NCBI GenBank assembly: GCA_016218765.1
Contig: JACRCZ010000144.1
Coordinates: 1-43,268 of the forward strand
Direction: 5' to 3'
Source: Deltaproteobacteria bacterium
GTDB lineage: Bacteria; Myxococcota_A; Polyangia; DRWM01; JAAZOP01
Length of the DNA stretch: 43,268 nt
In this document: positions 24,473 to 33,948 of the stretch, piece after piece
Position numbering within the stretch: position 1 is the first letter of the stretch
Layout: each line of letters starts with the position of its first letter
Position numbers and translations under genes: made by a program
The notes under the pieces: generated by a model
Databases searched by the model: none
What the model saw: only the letters and a program-made list of their open reading frames with translations
Told to the model about the DNA's origin: nothing

Positions 24473-25564
24473 GTGAAGCGAGCCCTCATCACCGGCATCA
24501 CCGGCCAGGACGGCAGCTACCTCGCCGAACTCCTGCTCGCCAAGGGATACGAGGTCTTCGGCATCAAGCGCCGCTCCTCCTCCCTCAACACCGAGCGCGT
24601 CGACCACATCTACCAGGACCCCCACGTCGATTCCCGCAGGTTCTCCCTCGTCTACGGCGACCTCGGCGACGCTTCCGCCCTCGCCCGCATCCTGCGCGAC
24701 GTCAAGCCCGACGAGATCTACAACCTCGCAGCCCAGAGCCACGTCGCCGTCTCCTTCGAAGTCCCCGAGTACACCGGCGACATCTGCGGCTTGGGCGCCG
24801 TCCGCCTCCTCGAAGCCATCCGCGAGGCCGGCGCCGAGAAACGCACGCGCTTCTACCAGGCGTCCTCCTCCGAGCTCTTCGGAAAGGTCCGGGAAACCCC
24901 CCAGCGCGAGACCACTCCGTTCTACCCGCGCTCCCCCTACGCCGCCGCGAAAGCCTACGCCTTCTACGTCACCGTCAACTACCGCGAGGCGTACGGCATC
25001 TTCGCCGTGAACGGCATTCTCTTCAACCACGAGTCCCCCCGCCGCGGCGAGACCTTCGTCACTCGCAAGATCACCCGCGCCGCCGCCCGCATCAAGTACC
25101 GGCTCCAGGAACGCCTGTTCCTCGGCAATCTCTCCGCCAGGCGCGACTGGGGCTACGCCGGCGACTACGTGGACGCCATGTGGCGCATGCTCCAGCAGCC
25201 CGAGCCGCAGGACTACGTCGTCGCCACCGGCGAGCAGCACTCCGTGCGCGAGTTCTGCTCCCTGGCCTTCGCGGAAGCCGGCCTTCCCATCGAGTTCCGC
25301 GGCGACGGAACCAAGGAAGAAGGCGTCTCCATCTCCGACGGCCGAGTCCTCGTCGCCGTCGATCCCCGCTACTTCCGCCCCACCGAGGTCGAGACCCTCC
25401 TGGGCGACGCCTCCAAGGCCCGCCAATTGCTCGGCTGGTCCCCCAAGGTCGGTTTCCCCGACCTCGTGAAGCAGATGGTCCGTTCCGACCTCGAGCTCAC
25501 GCGCCGGTTGGTCGAGGGGATCGGGAATTGCGCGCCGGTCGATTCGGGAAAGGCGGAATGCTGA
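24473..25564 (+). CDS. gmd: GDP-mannose 4,6-dehydratase
   Basis: A 363-residue short-chain-dehydrogenase-fold enzyme that converts GDP-mannose to GDP-4-keto-6-deoxymannose. The GTG start has GGAGG 5 nt upstream and begins directly with [19 protein letters not shown] (NAD(P) loop Gly8, Gly11, Gly14). Other Gmd hallmarks are [34 protein letters not shown], catalytic YAAAK (Tyr156, Lys160), [18 protein letters not shown] and [14 protein letters not shown]. The last ~17 residues ([16 protein letters not shown]) are not Gmd-like; they are encoded by a duplicated repeat. An in-frame ATG at 24284 would add 63 residues that match nothing in the family and overlap the promoter candidate, so it was not used. 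Confidence 0.96.
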   Translation: MKRALITGITGQDGSYLAELLLAKGYEVFGIKRRSSSLNTERVDHIYQDPHVDSRRFSLVYGDLGDASALARILRDVKPDEIYNLAAQSHVAVSFEVPEYTGDICGLGAVRLLEAIREAGAEKRTRFYQASSSELFGKVRETPQRETTPFYPRSPYAAAKAYAFYVTVNYREAYGIFAVNGILFNHESPRRGETFVTRKITRAAARIKYRLQERLFLGNLSARRDWGYAGDYVDAMWRMLQQPEPQDYVVATGEQHSVREFCSLAFAEAGLPIEFRGDGTKEEGVSISDGRVLVAVDPRYFRPTEVETLLGDASKARQLLGWSPKVGFPDLVKQMVRSDLELTRRLVEGIGNCAPVDSGKAEC

Positions 25565-25660
25565 ATGTTGCGGACCGTGTCGCGTCGGCGGACCGAGACC
25601 CTGAGCCGTGTCGAAGGGTCGAAGGGATCGGGAATTGCGCGCCGTTGGACTCCGGAAAAC
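25511..25660 (+). repeat. Direct repeat pair at the gmd 3' end, with a CCCTGAGC-type unit between
   Basis: GGGATCGGGAATTGCGCGCC occurs at 25517 and again at 25624 (27 nt with one mismatch when the GTCGA-GGG before it is included; weaker similarity continues for ~14 nt). The first copy encodes the end of Gmd and the second is in the gap. A CCCTGAGCCGTGTCGAAGGG element (25599-25618) lies between them. Nothing else is seen in the 165-bp gap to fcl. Confidence 0.85.
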
Positions 25661-25729
25661 GCGAAGCGTGATCTCCGGCTCTCCTGAACGGAACGCCTGA
25701 CCGTGCCCCTTGCCGACAACTGAAAACCG

Positions 25730-26674
25730 ATGACTGAGAACTACTTCCCCCCCCGCCGCGTCACCGTCACCGGAGGCAAGGGCTTCCTGGGCACCCACCT
25801 CGTGCGCAAGCTGCGCGAACGCGGGGCCGAGCACCTCGCCATCGCCGACCGCCCGGAATTCGACCTGACGCGCCTCGACGACGTTCGTCGTCTCTACGAC
25901 GAGACCAGACCCGACGTCGTCATCCACCTCGCCGCCGTCGTCGGCGGCATCGGCGCCAACCGCGAAAACCCCGGAAAATACTTCTACGACAACCTCATGA
26001 TGGGCGTGCAGCTCATCCACGAGGCCCATCTCCGCAAGATCCAGAAGTTCGTGGCGCTCGGCACCATCTGTGCCTATCCGAAGTTCACCCCCGTCCCCTT
26101 CCGCGAGGACGACCTGTGGAACGGTTATCCCGAGGAGACGAACGCCCCGTACGGTCTGGCCAAGAAGATGCTTCTCGTCCAGTGCCAGGCCTACCGGCAG
26201 CAGTACGGCTTCCACGGCATCTTTCTCCTCCCCGTCAACCTCTACGGTCCCGGCGACAACTTCGACCCGAACAGCTCGCACGTCATCCCGGCGCTCATCA
26301 AGAAGCTCGTCGATGCCGTCGCCTCCGGCGCCCCAGAGGTCGAGATCTGGGGCACTGGCGAGGCGTCCCGCGAGTTCCTCTACGTCGAGGACGCCGCGGA
26401 GGGCATCGCCCTGGCGACCGAGAAGTACGACAACCCCGCCCCCGTGAACCTCGGCGCCGGCTTCGAGATCAAGATCTCCGACCTCGCCCGCAAGCTGGCG
26501 AAGATCTGCGGCTTCCAGGGAACCCTCCGCTTCAACCCCGCCTACCCGGACGGCCAGCCCCGCCGCATGCTCGACACGACGCGAGCCCGCGAGAACTTCG
26601 GCTTCGTGGCAGGCACGGGGTTCGATGAGGGGCTGCGGAAGTCCGTGGAATGGTACCGTCGCAGTCTCGCCTGA
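25730..26674 (+). CDS. fcl: GDP-L-fucose synthase
   Basis: A 314-residue epimerase-reductase that turns GDP-4-keto-6-deoxymannose, the Gmd product, into GDP-L-fucose. [18 protein letters not shown] holds the cofactor loop (Gly15, Gly18, Gly21). [20 protein letters not shown] is the family signature, followed by [15 protein letters not shown], the catalytic NAPYGLAKK (Tyr141, Lys145), [11 protein letters not shown], and [15 protein letters not shown]. Length and order are normal. Together with gmd it supplies fucose, presumably for the surface polysaccharide cluster that follows. It lies 165 bp after gmd, with a repeat in the gap. Confidence 0.96.
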   Translation: MTENYFPPRRVTVTGGKGFLGTHLVRKLRERGAEHLAIADRPEFDLTRLDDVRRLYDETRPDVVIHLAAVVGGIGANRENPGKYFYDNLMMGVQLIHEAHLRKIQKFVALGTICAYPKFTPVPFREDDLWNGYPEETNAPYGLAKKMLLVQCQAYRQQYGFHGIFLLPVNLYGPGDNFDPNSSHVIPALIKKLVDAVASGAPEVEIWGTGEASREFLYVEDAAEGIALATEKYDNPAPVNLGAGFEIKISDLARKLAKICGFQGTLRFNPAYPDGQPRRMLDTTRARENFGFVAGTGFDEGLRKSVEWYRRSLA

Positions 26675-26703
26675 GGCGCCGTTGGGCTGTTTTTTCGCGC
26701 CTC
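26673..26703 (+). terminator. Possible terminator after fcl
   Basis: GAGGCGC (26673-26679) and GCGCCTC (26697-26703) form a 7-bp inverted repeat whose loop contains a T6 run. A smaller CGCC-TGA-GGCG hairpin ends 11 nt before the T-run. Neither is a canonical terminator. Confidence 0.3.
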
Positions 26704-26744
26704 GGTCCCTTGCACCTTCCGGATCCCGGCACCATGGTTCATTC

Positions 26745-29700
26745 ATGAGGTTTCCGGACCTCCGCCTCGCGCTCGTGGTCTTCGTGATCACGGGCCTCGC
26801 CGCGACCGCGGCCCCGGCCCAGGACTGGCCCATGTGGCGCCACGATGCACAACGCACGGCCGCGCAATCGCAGCCCGTTGGCATCGCGGTGCCCGCGGAC
26901 CTGTGGTCGTTGCCGGTCGGCGGGAAACTCGCCGCCTCCGACTTCCTCGTCGGCGACGCAGACCGCGACGGCGCTCTCGAGGTCGTCCTCCTGCGGGGCG
27001 GTCGGGCCGTCGCACGGCGCTTCGACGGGACCCTCGTCTGGGCCACCGAGCCGCTCGCGCTGACCGGATTGTCGGCGCTGACGGACTTCGACGCCGACGG
27101 CCGACCCGAAGTGTGGGCCGTGTCGTGGTCCTCGGGCGTCTTCGCGCTCGACGGCATGAGCGGCGCGATCGTGTGGCGCACCCCTCCCGACTCCGGCCTG
27201 CGCTACCTGTCGCCGCTGCCCGTCGACGTGGACGGCGACGGCCGGAACGAGCTGTACATGCCCTACCACGGCTGCGGCTCCGGCGGCCGCTGGGGCGCCG
27301 ACGTCTACTCCTTCCCGACAGGCTGGGACGGCGCGGTCGCCGTTCCCCTGGACCTGAGCGAGCATGACGCGTGGTGCGGCGGCGGAACGTTCGGAGACAT
27401 CGACGGCGACGGGGCGCTCGACCTCGTCACGCTGGCCTGGGCCAGCGTGGTCGTCTACGATCCCCGCACCGGCGCGCCCGTCCTGCACAGCGCCGCGTTC
27501 GGCGACCTCCCGTGGGGCATCGGCGACCTCACGATCCGCGATATCGACCGCGACGGACGCGACGAGATCCTCATCGCGACCGACTGGCCCAGCGAGACGA
27601 CCTCGTCGCGCCGGCTGCTGCGCCTGGACGAGGAAGCGGGTGCCCTCGTCCTGACCTGGATCCTCGAAGCGGATCGGCAGGGGGTACACCACTTCCCGCG
27701 GCCGGCGGCCGCGGACCTCGTCCCGGGAGGGCCGCTCGAGATCGCCACCTCGATCTTCGACCCGGCGACCGGCCGGTGGCGCCTGCTGGTCATCGCGGGC
27801 GATTCGCCGACCCCGGACCCGGTGCTCGAGCTTCCCGATCGCGCCCTCCTGGCCATCGCCGACATCGATGGCGACGGAGTGCCCGAGCTCCTCGTCCAGG
27901 ACGCCGCGTCGGGGGACCTGGGAGGTTTCGACACGATCCAGGCCCTCCGGGTGAACGACGGCGCGCCGTGGACCGTGTCGGAGGCGTGGAGCCGCGACGC
28001 GGCGCGGCTGCCGCTCGAGCCGTCCCCGTGGGGTCGCTCCGAAGCGCCGGTCCGGTTTCCGGCCGACGGGACCTCCGGTCCCAAGGTCGTCCTCCTGGCC
28101 GATCGTGACCGCGACGGCCGCGGCGACGCCGTGCTCGGCGTGGGGGCAGGCGCGGCGGATGTCGAGCGGGTGTACGGCGTCGACCGCGTGCCGGCAGGAC
28201 TTCGCCTGCTGGACGACGGCGTCGCGGCTCGCGCGATCGTCTCTTCGTCCGACGGTGGAATAGAGCTGCTCGACCGCGGGCTCTCGCTGCTCAACGACTC
28301 CGCAACGCCGCTCGGCCTGCCGGATCTCTTCGAGCGGAACTACCTGGCCGAGACCCCCACGTTGCAGGTCGTCGGGACTTCCGCCGGGCCCCGGCTCGTG
28401 GTCGTCGACGCGTCCAGCCGGTTGGTGGTTGCCGACCCGCGGGGGGCGACTCCGACCAGCCCGCCCGCCGTCATCTGGCGAAGCCTCGATCAGGCGGTCC
28501 CCGCGGGAGGCACCGCCGTCGTGCGCGGCCCCGGCGGCGACGCGCAGCTCGTCTCGCCGGTGCGTCGTCCCGACGGCTCGCTGGATCTCGCGGCGTGGGC
28601 CCTCGCCGACGGCGGCGCCGTCGCCGCCGTGCGGATCGGTCCGGGCCTGCAGGACGCGCCCTTCGGTCCCCTGGTCGTGCTGGGCCGCGGCGCGGGCTCC
28701 CCGCCCCGCATCGTCGTCCCGATCTACGACCGCGTCGCGGACTTCATCGACTACGTCGGCGCCGACCCCTGGGCCGGGACCACGATGGCGTTCGACATCG
28801 CCCGGCCCGGCTGGGGACTGCTCGACGGCGGGGGCACCGGCTCCGGCAGCGCCGCGGACTTCGACGGCGACGGCATCGATGACCTCTACTGGATGCAGGG
28901 GTACCGCGGCTGCAACGTCGCGAGCGGCGCGTCGGGGGCGGTCGTCTGGTCTGCGGACTGCGGATACCACGGCGTGATCTCGTTCGTTCCTATGGAGACC
29001 GATGGAACCGTCGGCCTCCTTCACACCGGCGATCTCGTGGCGGGTCCGGCACGCCTCGATGCCGAGCTGACCCGCCTCTGGGCCATGCCCGACCTCCAGG
29101 GCTGCCGGCTGGGGGCCGCTGCACCCACCCGCGGCGGCCGCATGCGAGTCGGGACCGTACGGAATACGTCCGCGACGTTCGAGATCCACGAAGCATCCGA
29201 CGGGGACCCGGTCCTGGCCGAGGTCCTGGCCGGCGGAGCCGCATGGGCTGACGAAGCGGCCGCACACGCCGGCGGCGCCGTTCCCGGCGTCCTCTCCGGC
29301 GTCGTCGCCGGCCTGGATCTGGACGGCAGCGGCACCTCCGGATTCGTCGCGGGTTCCACCGACGGCTTCCTGTACGCAGTCTCGGCGGACGACGGGTCCG
29401 TCCTGTGGTCGTTCAACCTCCGGGCCACGGTCGGTGAGCCGACGATGGCCGACGTCAACGGCGACGGACGAAGCGAGGTCGTCGTTCCCGTCGGGGACGG
29501 CTCTGTCCACGCCGTGGGGTTGCAGGAGTTGGCTCCCCCTCCCGCCGTGTACGACACCGACGGCACCTTCGTCGCGTTCTCCGCGACGGACGATCTGGAT
29601 TCCATCGCGTCATCAACAACGGTCGGCGGTAATTGGCCGGCCTCCCCCGAAGCCGGGGGGTACGAGTACGAGATCCTGACGGACGACGACGTGGTCGTCG

Positions 29701-30458
29701 CTGCGTGGACCGACGTCGGGTCGGCGACCCGCTTCGTGCGGTCCGATCTGGCCCTCCGTCTCGGCCAGAGGTACAAAACCGCGGTGCGCGCGCATTCGAC
29801 TGGGAGCCCGCCGAGGGTGTCCTCCGAGGTCCTGTCGGACGGCTTCGTCGTCGTGGACGAGGACGCGCCGCGAGCCGACGTCTCGGTCGTGCCGGACGTG
29901 ATCTTCCCGGAGGAACCTGGGCCCGCGTCGCTCGCGGTGGTCGCGTACACCGCGACGGACCGCGTCGCGCTGGCTTCCTTCGATCTCCGCGTCACCGATG
30001 CCGGCGGCGCGGCCATCCGTGCCCTCGCCGGCGGGGCGACGGGGGGCACCGACCTGGCCGGGGAGACCACCTGGGACGGACGGGACGACGACGGTGGGCT
30101 GGTGGCAGCCGGGGACTACCGGATCGCACTCACGGTCCGGGACGGCGTCCCTCGCGAAACGACGGCGGAAGCCGCGGTACTCGTGTGCCGGGCCGATTCC
30201 GCGGACGAGCGCTGCGCGGTCGGACCGCCGGACGGCGGCGGCGACGAGGGTGGGACCGAGGACGGCGGTGGGGAAGCCGACGCCGGACACGGCGACGGCG
30301 GCGAGAGCGACGTGCCCGGCGGAGAGCCGGGATGGCACCCGACGGGGTCGGGATGCTCGTGCCGTGCCGCAGCGCGGCCGTCGACTGCCGGCATGCTGGC
30401 AACCTTGATGGCGTCTTTCGTCGTCCTTGGCTGGCGAACCCGGCGCTGGCGCCGTTGA
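26745..30458 (+). CDS. Large FG-GAP/PQQ-type propeller surface protein with MYXO-CTERM tail
   Basis: A 1237-residue exported protein. It starts with a signal peptide (LRLALVVFVITGLAATAAPAQ). Multiple FG-GAP/VCBS-like blades with calcium-binding-like acidic loops follow: GDADRDGALEVVLL, DFDADGRPEVW, DVDGDGRNELYM, DIDRDGRDEILI, DIDGDGVPELLV, DFDGDGIDDLYWM and DVNGDGRSEVVV. A late segment holds Fn3/Ig-like and FlgD-like modules (TTWDGRDDDGGLVAAGDYRI). The C-terminus has an acidic Gly/Asp stretch, then GSGCSCRAA, a hydrophobic helix and RTRRWRR: a MYXO-CTERM sorting tail, expected to be processed by a myxosortase and lipid-anchored on the surface. It sits between fcl and the flippase and is separated from the latter by 6 bp, so it may be part of the polysaccharide operon. 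Confidence 0.88.
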   Translation: MRFPDLRLALVVFVITGLAATAAPAQDWPMWRHDAQRTAAQSQPVGIAVPADLWSLPVGGKLAASDFLVGDADRDGALEVVLLRGGRAVARRFDGTLVWATEPLALTGLSALTDFDADGRPEVWAVSWSSGVFALDGMSGAIVWRTPPDSGLRYLSPLPVDVDGDGRNELYMPYHGCGSGGRWGADVYSFPTGWDGAVAVPLDLSEHDAWCGGGTFGDIDGDGALDLVTLAWASVVVYDPRTGAPVLHSAAFGDLPWGIGDLTIRDIDRDGRDEILIATDWPSETTSSRRLLRLDEEAGALVLTWILEADRQGVHHFPRPAAADLVPGGPLEIATSIFDPATGRWRLLVIAGDSPTPDPVLELPDRALLAIADIDGDGVPELLVQDAASGDLGGFDTIQALRVNDGAPWTVSEAWSRDAARLPLEPSPWGRSEAPVRFPADGTSGPKVVLLADRDRDGRGDAVLGVGAGAADVERVYGVDRVPAGLRLLDDGVAARAIVSSSDGGIELLDRGLSLLNDSATPLGLPDLFERNYLAETPTLQVVGTSAGPRLVVVDASSRLVVADPRGATPTSPPAVIWRSLDQAVPAGGTAVVRGPGGDAQLVSPVRRPDGSLDLAAWALADGGAVAAVRIGPGLQDAPFGPLVVLGRGAGSPPRIVVPIYDRVADFIDYVGADPWAGTTMAFDIARPGWGLLDGGGTGSGSAADFDGDGIDDLYWMQGYRGCNVASGASGAVVWSADCGYHGVISFVPMETDGTVGLLHTGDLVAGPARLDAELTRLWAMPDLQGCRLGAAAPTRGGRMRVGTVRNTSATFEIHEASDGDPVLAEVLAGGAAWADEAAAHAGGAVPGVLSGVVAGLDLDGSGTSGFVAGSTDGFLYAVSADDGSVLWSFNLRATVGEPTMADVNGDGRSEVVVPVGDGSVHAVGLQELAPPPAVYDTDGTFVAFSATDDLDSIASSTTVGGNWPASPEAGGYEYEILTDDDVVVAAWTDVGSATRFVRSDLALRLGQRYKTAVRAHSTGSPPRVSSEVLSDGFVVVDEDAPRADVSVVPDVIFPEEPGPASLAVVAYTATDRVALASFDLRVTDAGGAAIRALAGGATGGTDLAGETTWDGRDDDGGLVAAGDYRIALTVRDGVPRETTAEAAVLVCRADSADERCAVGPPDGGGDEGGTEDGGGEADAGHGDGGESDVPGGEPGWHPTGSGCSCRAAARPSTAGMLATLMASFVVLGWRTRRWRR

Positions 30459-30464
30459 TGAGGC

Positions 30465-31853
30465 ATGGAATCGCCGACGCTGGAAAGCCGGGAGGCGCCG
30501 GCCGTGACGCCGGTGCCGCCGGATTCCGCAGGACTCTCCCGCCTCCGCCGCCTGGCCCGCGAGACGATGTGGGTCGTCATCGGGCAAGCACTGACCATGG
30601 CCGGCGGGTTGCTGGGCGTCAAGGTCCTGGCCCGGACCCTCGACAAACACGAGTTCGGGATCGTGGCCCTCGGGACGACCGGCGTCAGCCTCGCCAATCT
30701 CCTGCTGTTCGGCCCCCTGTCACAGGGCTTCCTCCGCCAGTGGTCGGCGTGCCGTTCCACCGGTTCCCTCCCGGTCCTGTACCGGCTCGCCGAGCGTTGG
30801 GGCTTGCGCGCAGTCGGGGCGACGGCAGTACTGGGAATCCTCGGCGCCGCGACGGCCCTGGTCTGGGCCACTCCGCGGTGGTCGGTGGTCGTGCTGCTGT
30901 CGTGCCTGGCGGCCGTCGGCACGGGCTGGGTTTCGCTGCCCCAGTCCCTGCTCAATGCGGCCCGACGACAGCGGGATGTGGCGTGGATCGGCGGCGGCGC
31001 CGCGGTCGCACGGGCGGCGGCTGCAGGGGCATGCGTCTTGCTCATCGACCGGCGTGCGGAGTGGGCTCTCGTCGGGCAGGCGGTGGCCGCGGCAGGAATG
31101 GTCTGGCTGGCCGCCCGCGCTTTCCGGCGGCTGCGCGAGGACGACGCGCAGCAGGCGCCCGTCGCGACGGTCGGCCCCGGACCGGACACACTGGCGCGGG
31201 AACTGCTCGGGTATTCCTGGCCGTTCGTCGCGTGGGGCGTCTTCGGCTGGGCACAGGTCGGCGGCGACCGATGGATCCTGGAAGGGTTCGAGGGGACCGC
31301 CTCCGTGGCTGGCTATGCGGTCATTTCTCAGCTTGCCTCCTTCCCGCTCATCTTCCTCACGGGGCTTCTGGGCATGCTGGGCGCGCCGATCGCGTTCGCC
31401 CGACGGGCGTCGGGGGAGGGGGCCGCAGCAGGGCGGCGCGCGCGCCGTGCGGTCTGGATGCTGGTCGGAGCCTACGCGCTCGGCGCGACCGGCGTCCTGG
31501 GAATCTACTGGCTGACGCATCGTTGGCTCGTACTGCTCGTCTCCGATCCCCGGTACGCGTCCGTCTCCGGTCTGCTCCCGGCTCTGACGGCCGGCTGGAC
31601 CCTGTACTATCTGGGCCAGATGCTCGCCCAGTTCGGCCTGCTCGAGGGCCGGTCGGCCGCGTACATCGCTCCGAAGGTCGGCTCTTCTCTCATCCTGATC
31701 GCGGCCGGCGTGGCACTGTGTCCGCGGCTGGGCACGGCGGGACTTGTCTGGGCAGTCGGCCTCTCGGGCGGAACCTATGCCGTCTGGTGTGGCGTGATCG
31801 CGTGGCTGGTCGGCCGCCCACCCCGGGCGTCGGCCGCGGAGGCGTCGCCGTGA
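30465..31853 (+). CDS. Polysaccharide flippase (Wzx/MOP superfamily)
   Basis: A 462-residue polytopic membrane protein with about 12 hydrophobic segments. LARETMWVVIGQALTMAGGLLGVKVLARTL and EFGIVALGTTGVSLANLLLFG (read as separate helices) form the characteristic first two helices of Wzx/RfbX transporters, and ELLGYSWPFVAWGVFGW plus GGDRWILEGF are typical of the second half. It would flip undecaprenyl-linked oligosaccharide to the periplasm. It starts 6 bp after the MYXO-CTERM gene and opens the polysaccharide gene run. It is not assigned a gene symbol because Wzx proteins are too diverse. Confidence 0.88.
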   Translation: MESPTLESREAPAVTPVPPDSAGLSRLRRLARETMWVVIGQALTMAGGLLGVKVLARTLDKHEFGIVALGTTGVSLANLLLFGPLSQGFLRQWSACRSTGSLPVLYRLAERWGLRAVGATAVLGILGAATALVWATPRWSVVVLLSCLAAVGTGWVSLPQSLLNAARRQRDVAWIGGGAAVARAAAAGACVLLIDRRAEWALVGQAVAAAGMVWLAARAFRRLREDDAQQAPVATVGPGPDTLARELLGYSWPFVAWGVFGWAQVGGDRWILEGFEGTASVAGYAVISQLASFPLIFLTGLLGMLGAPIAFARRASGEGAAAGRRARRAVWMLVGAYALGATGVLGIYWLTHRWLVLLVSDPRYASVSGLLPALTAGWTLYYLGQMLAQFGLLEGRSAAYIAPKVGSSLILIAAGVALCPRLGTAGLVWAVGLSGGTYAVWCGVIAWLVGRPPRASAAEASP

Positions 31854-31884
31854 ACCGCAACCTCGCCGCCGGGGAGTACGACTG

Positions 31885-33123
31885 ATGACCGTCGGCCGCG
31901 TGGTCAACCGCATCAAGGAACGGGTGCGCCTGGAGCCCGCGTTCGTCGAGGTCTGGGGTCGCTGGCGATCGCGGCAGGTCGTCGCCGGCTACCGTGCGCT
32001 GCGCGAGCGCTACGCGAAAGAGGCGTCGGCGCGGGGCATTCGCTATCGCGAATCGGACGTTCCGGCCGCCGTCGCACGCCGGCTTCGCGACAGGGGTTGC
32101 TCGCCGGCCACCCGTTCCCGTGGGGAGGTCCACACGTTCGGATTCGTGCCTTCGTTGTCGTGGCACCCCCAACTCCTCGCCGCGCTCCGCACGTTCGGCC
32201 CCGTCACGAACTTCGACTACCTGCAACACGGCACGACGCTCGAGGAACTGCGGGAGAATCCGCAGGCACGCCGGTCACTCGACTCGCCGCTGATCGAGGC
32301 GCTGCGCCGCGCGCACGAGCAACGGCCGGTGGACTGGTGTTTCATCTACGCCACGGGGTCGGAGCTGTCCGCTGCGGCGGTGAGACGGATTCGCGACGAA
32401 TTCGGCGTTCCGACCGTGTGCATGTGTCTCGACGACAAACAGTCGTTCGTCGGACGACGACACGGCGAGCAGTGGTCGGGACAGATCAGCCTGGCTCCCG
32501 CGGTCGACCTCTGCTGGACGTCTTCACCGGTGGCGACCGAATGGTACATGGCCGAGGGCGGATGCCCGATCTACCTCCCGGAGGGATGTTCGCCGGAGCT
32601 GTTCCGGTCACGACGCGCGGCGAAGAAGACCGACGTGGTCTTCGTCGGAGGCGCGTACGGCTTCCGCCCGGTCATCATCGAGTACCTGCGCTTCCACGGC
32701 CTGTCCGTGTTGGCTCACGGCCCGGGATGGCCGGACGGAACGGTGCCCGACGACGGAATCGCGACGGTCTTCGACACCGCACGCGTGATTCTCGGCATGG
32801 GAGGCGTGGCCCACGCCGAAAACCTGACCACGGTGAAGGGACGGGATTTCGACGCGGCGGCACACGGTGGAGCACCGTACCTGACGTCGTACAATCCGGA
32901 CCTGGCGCGGCACTTCCACATCGGCGAAGAGGTGCTGTGCTACGCCACGCGCGACGAGATGGTCGAATTGGCGCGCCGCTGCGTCGCGGATCCGGAGTGG
33001 GCCGAAAAGATCGCCGCTGCCGGCCGGACTCGATGCCTGGCCGAACACACCTGGCCGCACCGGTTCCAGCGAGTGCTTTCTGTCCTGGGAATCCTGGATG
33101 CCGGATCCCTCGGGGGGGCGTGA
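31885..33123 (+). CDS. CgeB-like glycosyltransferase
   Basis: A 412-residue protein. Its C-terminal third is characteristic of CgeB/DUF3880-type GT-B transferases: VKGRDFDAAAHGGAPYLTSY, then FHIGEEVLCYATRDEMVELA and CVADPEWAEKIAAAG, the conserved donor-side block. The first half has WCFIYATGSELS, VPTVCMCLDD and KTDVVFVGGAYGFRPVI, which resembles the family's N-terminal domain. Donor and acceptor are unknown. The stop overlaps the start of the DUF268 gene (TGATG). Confidence 0.8.
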   Translation: MTVGRVVNRIKERVRLEPAFVEVWGRWRSRQVVAGYRALRERYAKEASARGIRYRESDVPAAVARRLRDRGCSPATRSRGEVHTFGFVPSLSWHPQLLAALRTFGPVTNFDYLQHGTTLEELRENPQARRSLDSPLIEALRRAHEQRPVDWCFIYATGSELSAAAVRRIRDEFGVPTVCMCLDDKQSFVGRRHGEQWSGQISLAPAVDLCWTSSPVATEWYMAEGGCPIYLPEGCSPELFRSRRAAKKTDVVFVGGAYGFRPVIIEYLRFHGLSVLAHGPGWPDGTVPDDGIATVFDTARVILGMGGVAHAENLTTVKGRDFDAAAHGGAPYLTSYNPDLARHFHIGEEVLCYATRDEMVELARRCVADPEWAEKIAAAGRTRCLAEHTWPHRFQRVLSVLGILDAGSLGGA

Positions 33124-33902
33124 TGGCCACCGGCCGTCTCCGACCGCTGGTCGCGCCTTGGCTCTCCCTCCTGCGGCAGCTCGTGGCAGCCTCCCCCCTC
33201 CGCTGGCCCGGCCTGCCCCGCGAAATGTGGCGTTTCCTCGCCTCCCACCGTGACTTCCGGCGACTGGCGGCCGAGTCGGGTGCCATGGGAAGCGGGCAGA
33301 CGCGCTTCCATCCCGCGCTCTTCGATCGCGACGCGCTCGGGTTCGACGCCCACTACACGTTTCAGGCCGCCTGGGCAACCCGGCGCATCGTCGGCGCCGC
33401 TCCGCCGCGTCACGTCGACGTCAGTTCGGACCACCGCTTCGTGACCCAACTCGCGTCCTGCCTGCCCGTGCTCTACGTCGAGTTCCGGCCGGTTCCGCTG
33501 GGCCTGGCAGGCCTTGAGACGCGGCAAGGGGACGTCACGGCACTGCCGTTCCAAGACCAGTCCATCCCCTCGCTGTCCTGCCTCCACGTCGTCGAACACG
33601 TCGGCCTCGGCCGCTACGGCGATCCGCTCGACCCCCTCGGTCACATGAAGGCCTGCCGCGAGTTGCAGCGCGTCCTGGCGCCCGGCGGGATGCTGCTGCT
33701 CTCAGTCCCGGTCGGCCGCTCCGGAGTGTGGTTCAACGCACATCGAGTGCTCGATCCGGCGAGCGTGGCCGGACTGATGCCCGAGCTTCGTTTGGTCGAG
33801 TTCTGCGCCGTGACCGGGGACGGTCGATACGTCGAGCACGCGAATCCGCCCGATTTTCGCAGTGAGGAGTACGCCTGCGGCATGTACCGCATGACTCGGT
33901 GA
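33123..33902 (+). CDS. DUF268-like protein of polysaccharide clusters
   Basis: A 259-residue protein. Features are HVDVSSDHRFVTQLASCLPV, VEFRPVPLGLAGLET, GDVTALPFQDQSIPSLSCLH, VVEHVGLGRYGDPLDPLG and LAPGGMLLLSVPVG, a degenerate class-I methyltransferase-like fold known from DUF268 proteins, which occur in bacterial surface-glycan loci. The usual SAM-binding GxGxG loop is replaced by VDVSSD, so SAM use is uncertain. Translation is coupled to the CgeB-like gene. Start 33123 is the overlapping ATG. Confidence 0.75.
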   Translation: MATGRLRPLVAPWLSLLRQLVAASPLRWPGLPREMWRFLASHRDFRRLAAESGAMGSGQTRFHPALFDRDALGFDAHYTFQAAWATRRIVGAAPPRHVDVSSDHRFVTQLASCLPVLYVEFRPVPLGLAGLETRQGDVTALPFQDQSIPSLSCLHVVEHVGLGRYGDPLDPLGHMKACRELQRVLAPGGMLLLSVPVGRSGVWFNAHRVLDPASVAGLMPELRLVEFCAVTGDGRYVEHANPPDFRSEEYACGMYRMTR

Positions 33903-33948
33903 GCCCGGCCGCCGCCGGGACGCGGACGGCGTAGCGAGGAGAAGCGAG

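Noticed and set aside
26673..26703. Strong intrinsic terminator after fcl
   Set aside because: The T-run lies in the loop of the 7-bp inverted repeat and not after it, so it is kept only as a weak candidate.
26739..29510. Long minus-strand open frame opposite the MYXO-CTERM protein
   Set aside because: Antisense to a protein with signal peptide, repeated acidic loops and sorting tail; no recognisable domain of its own.
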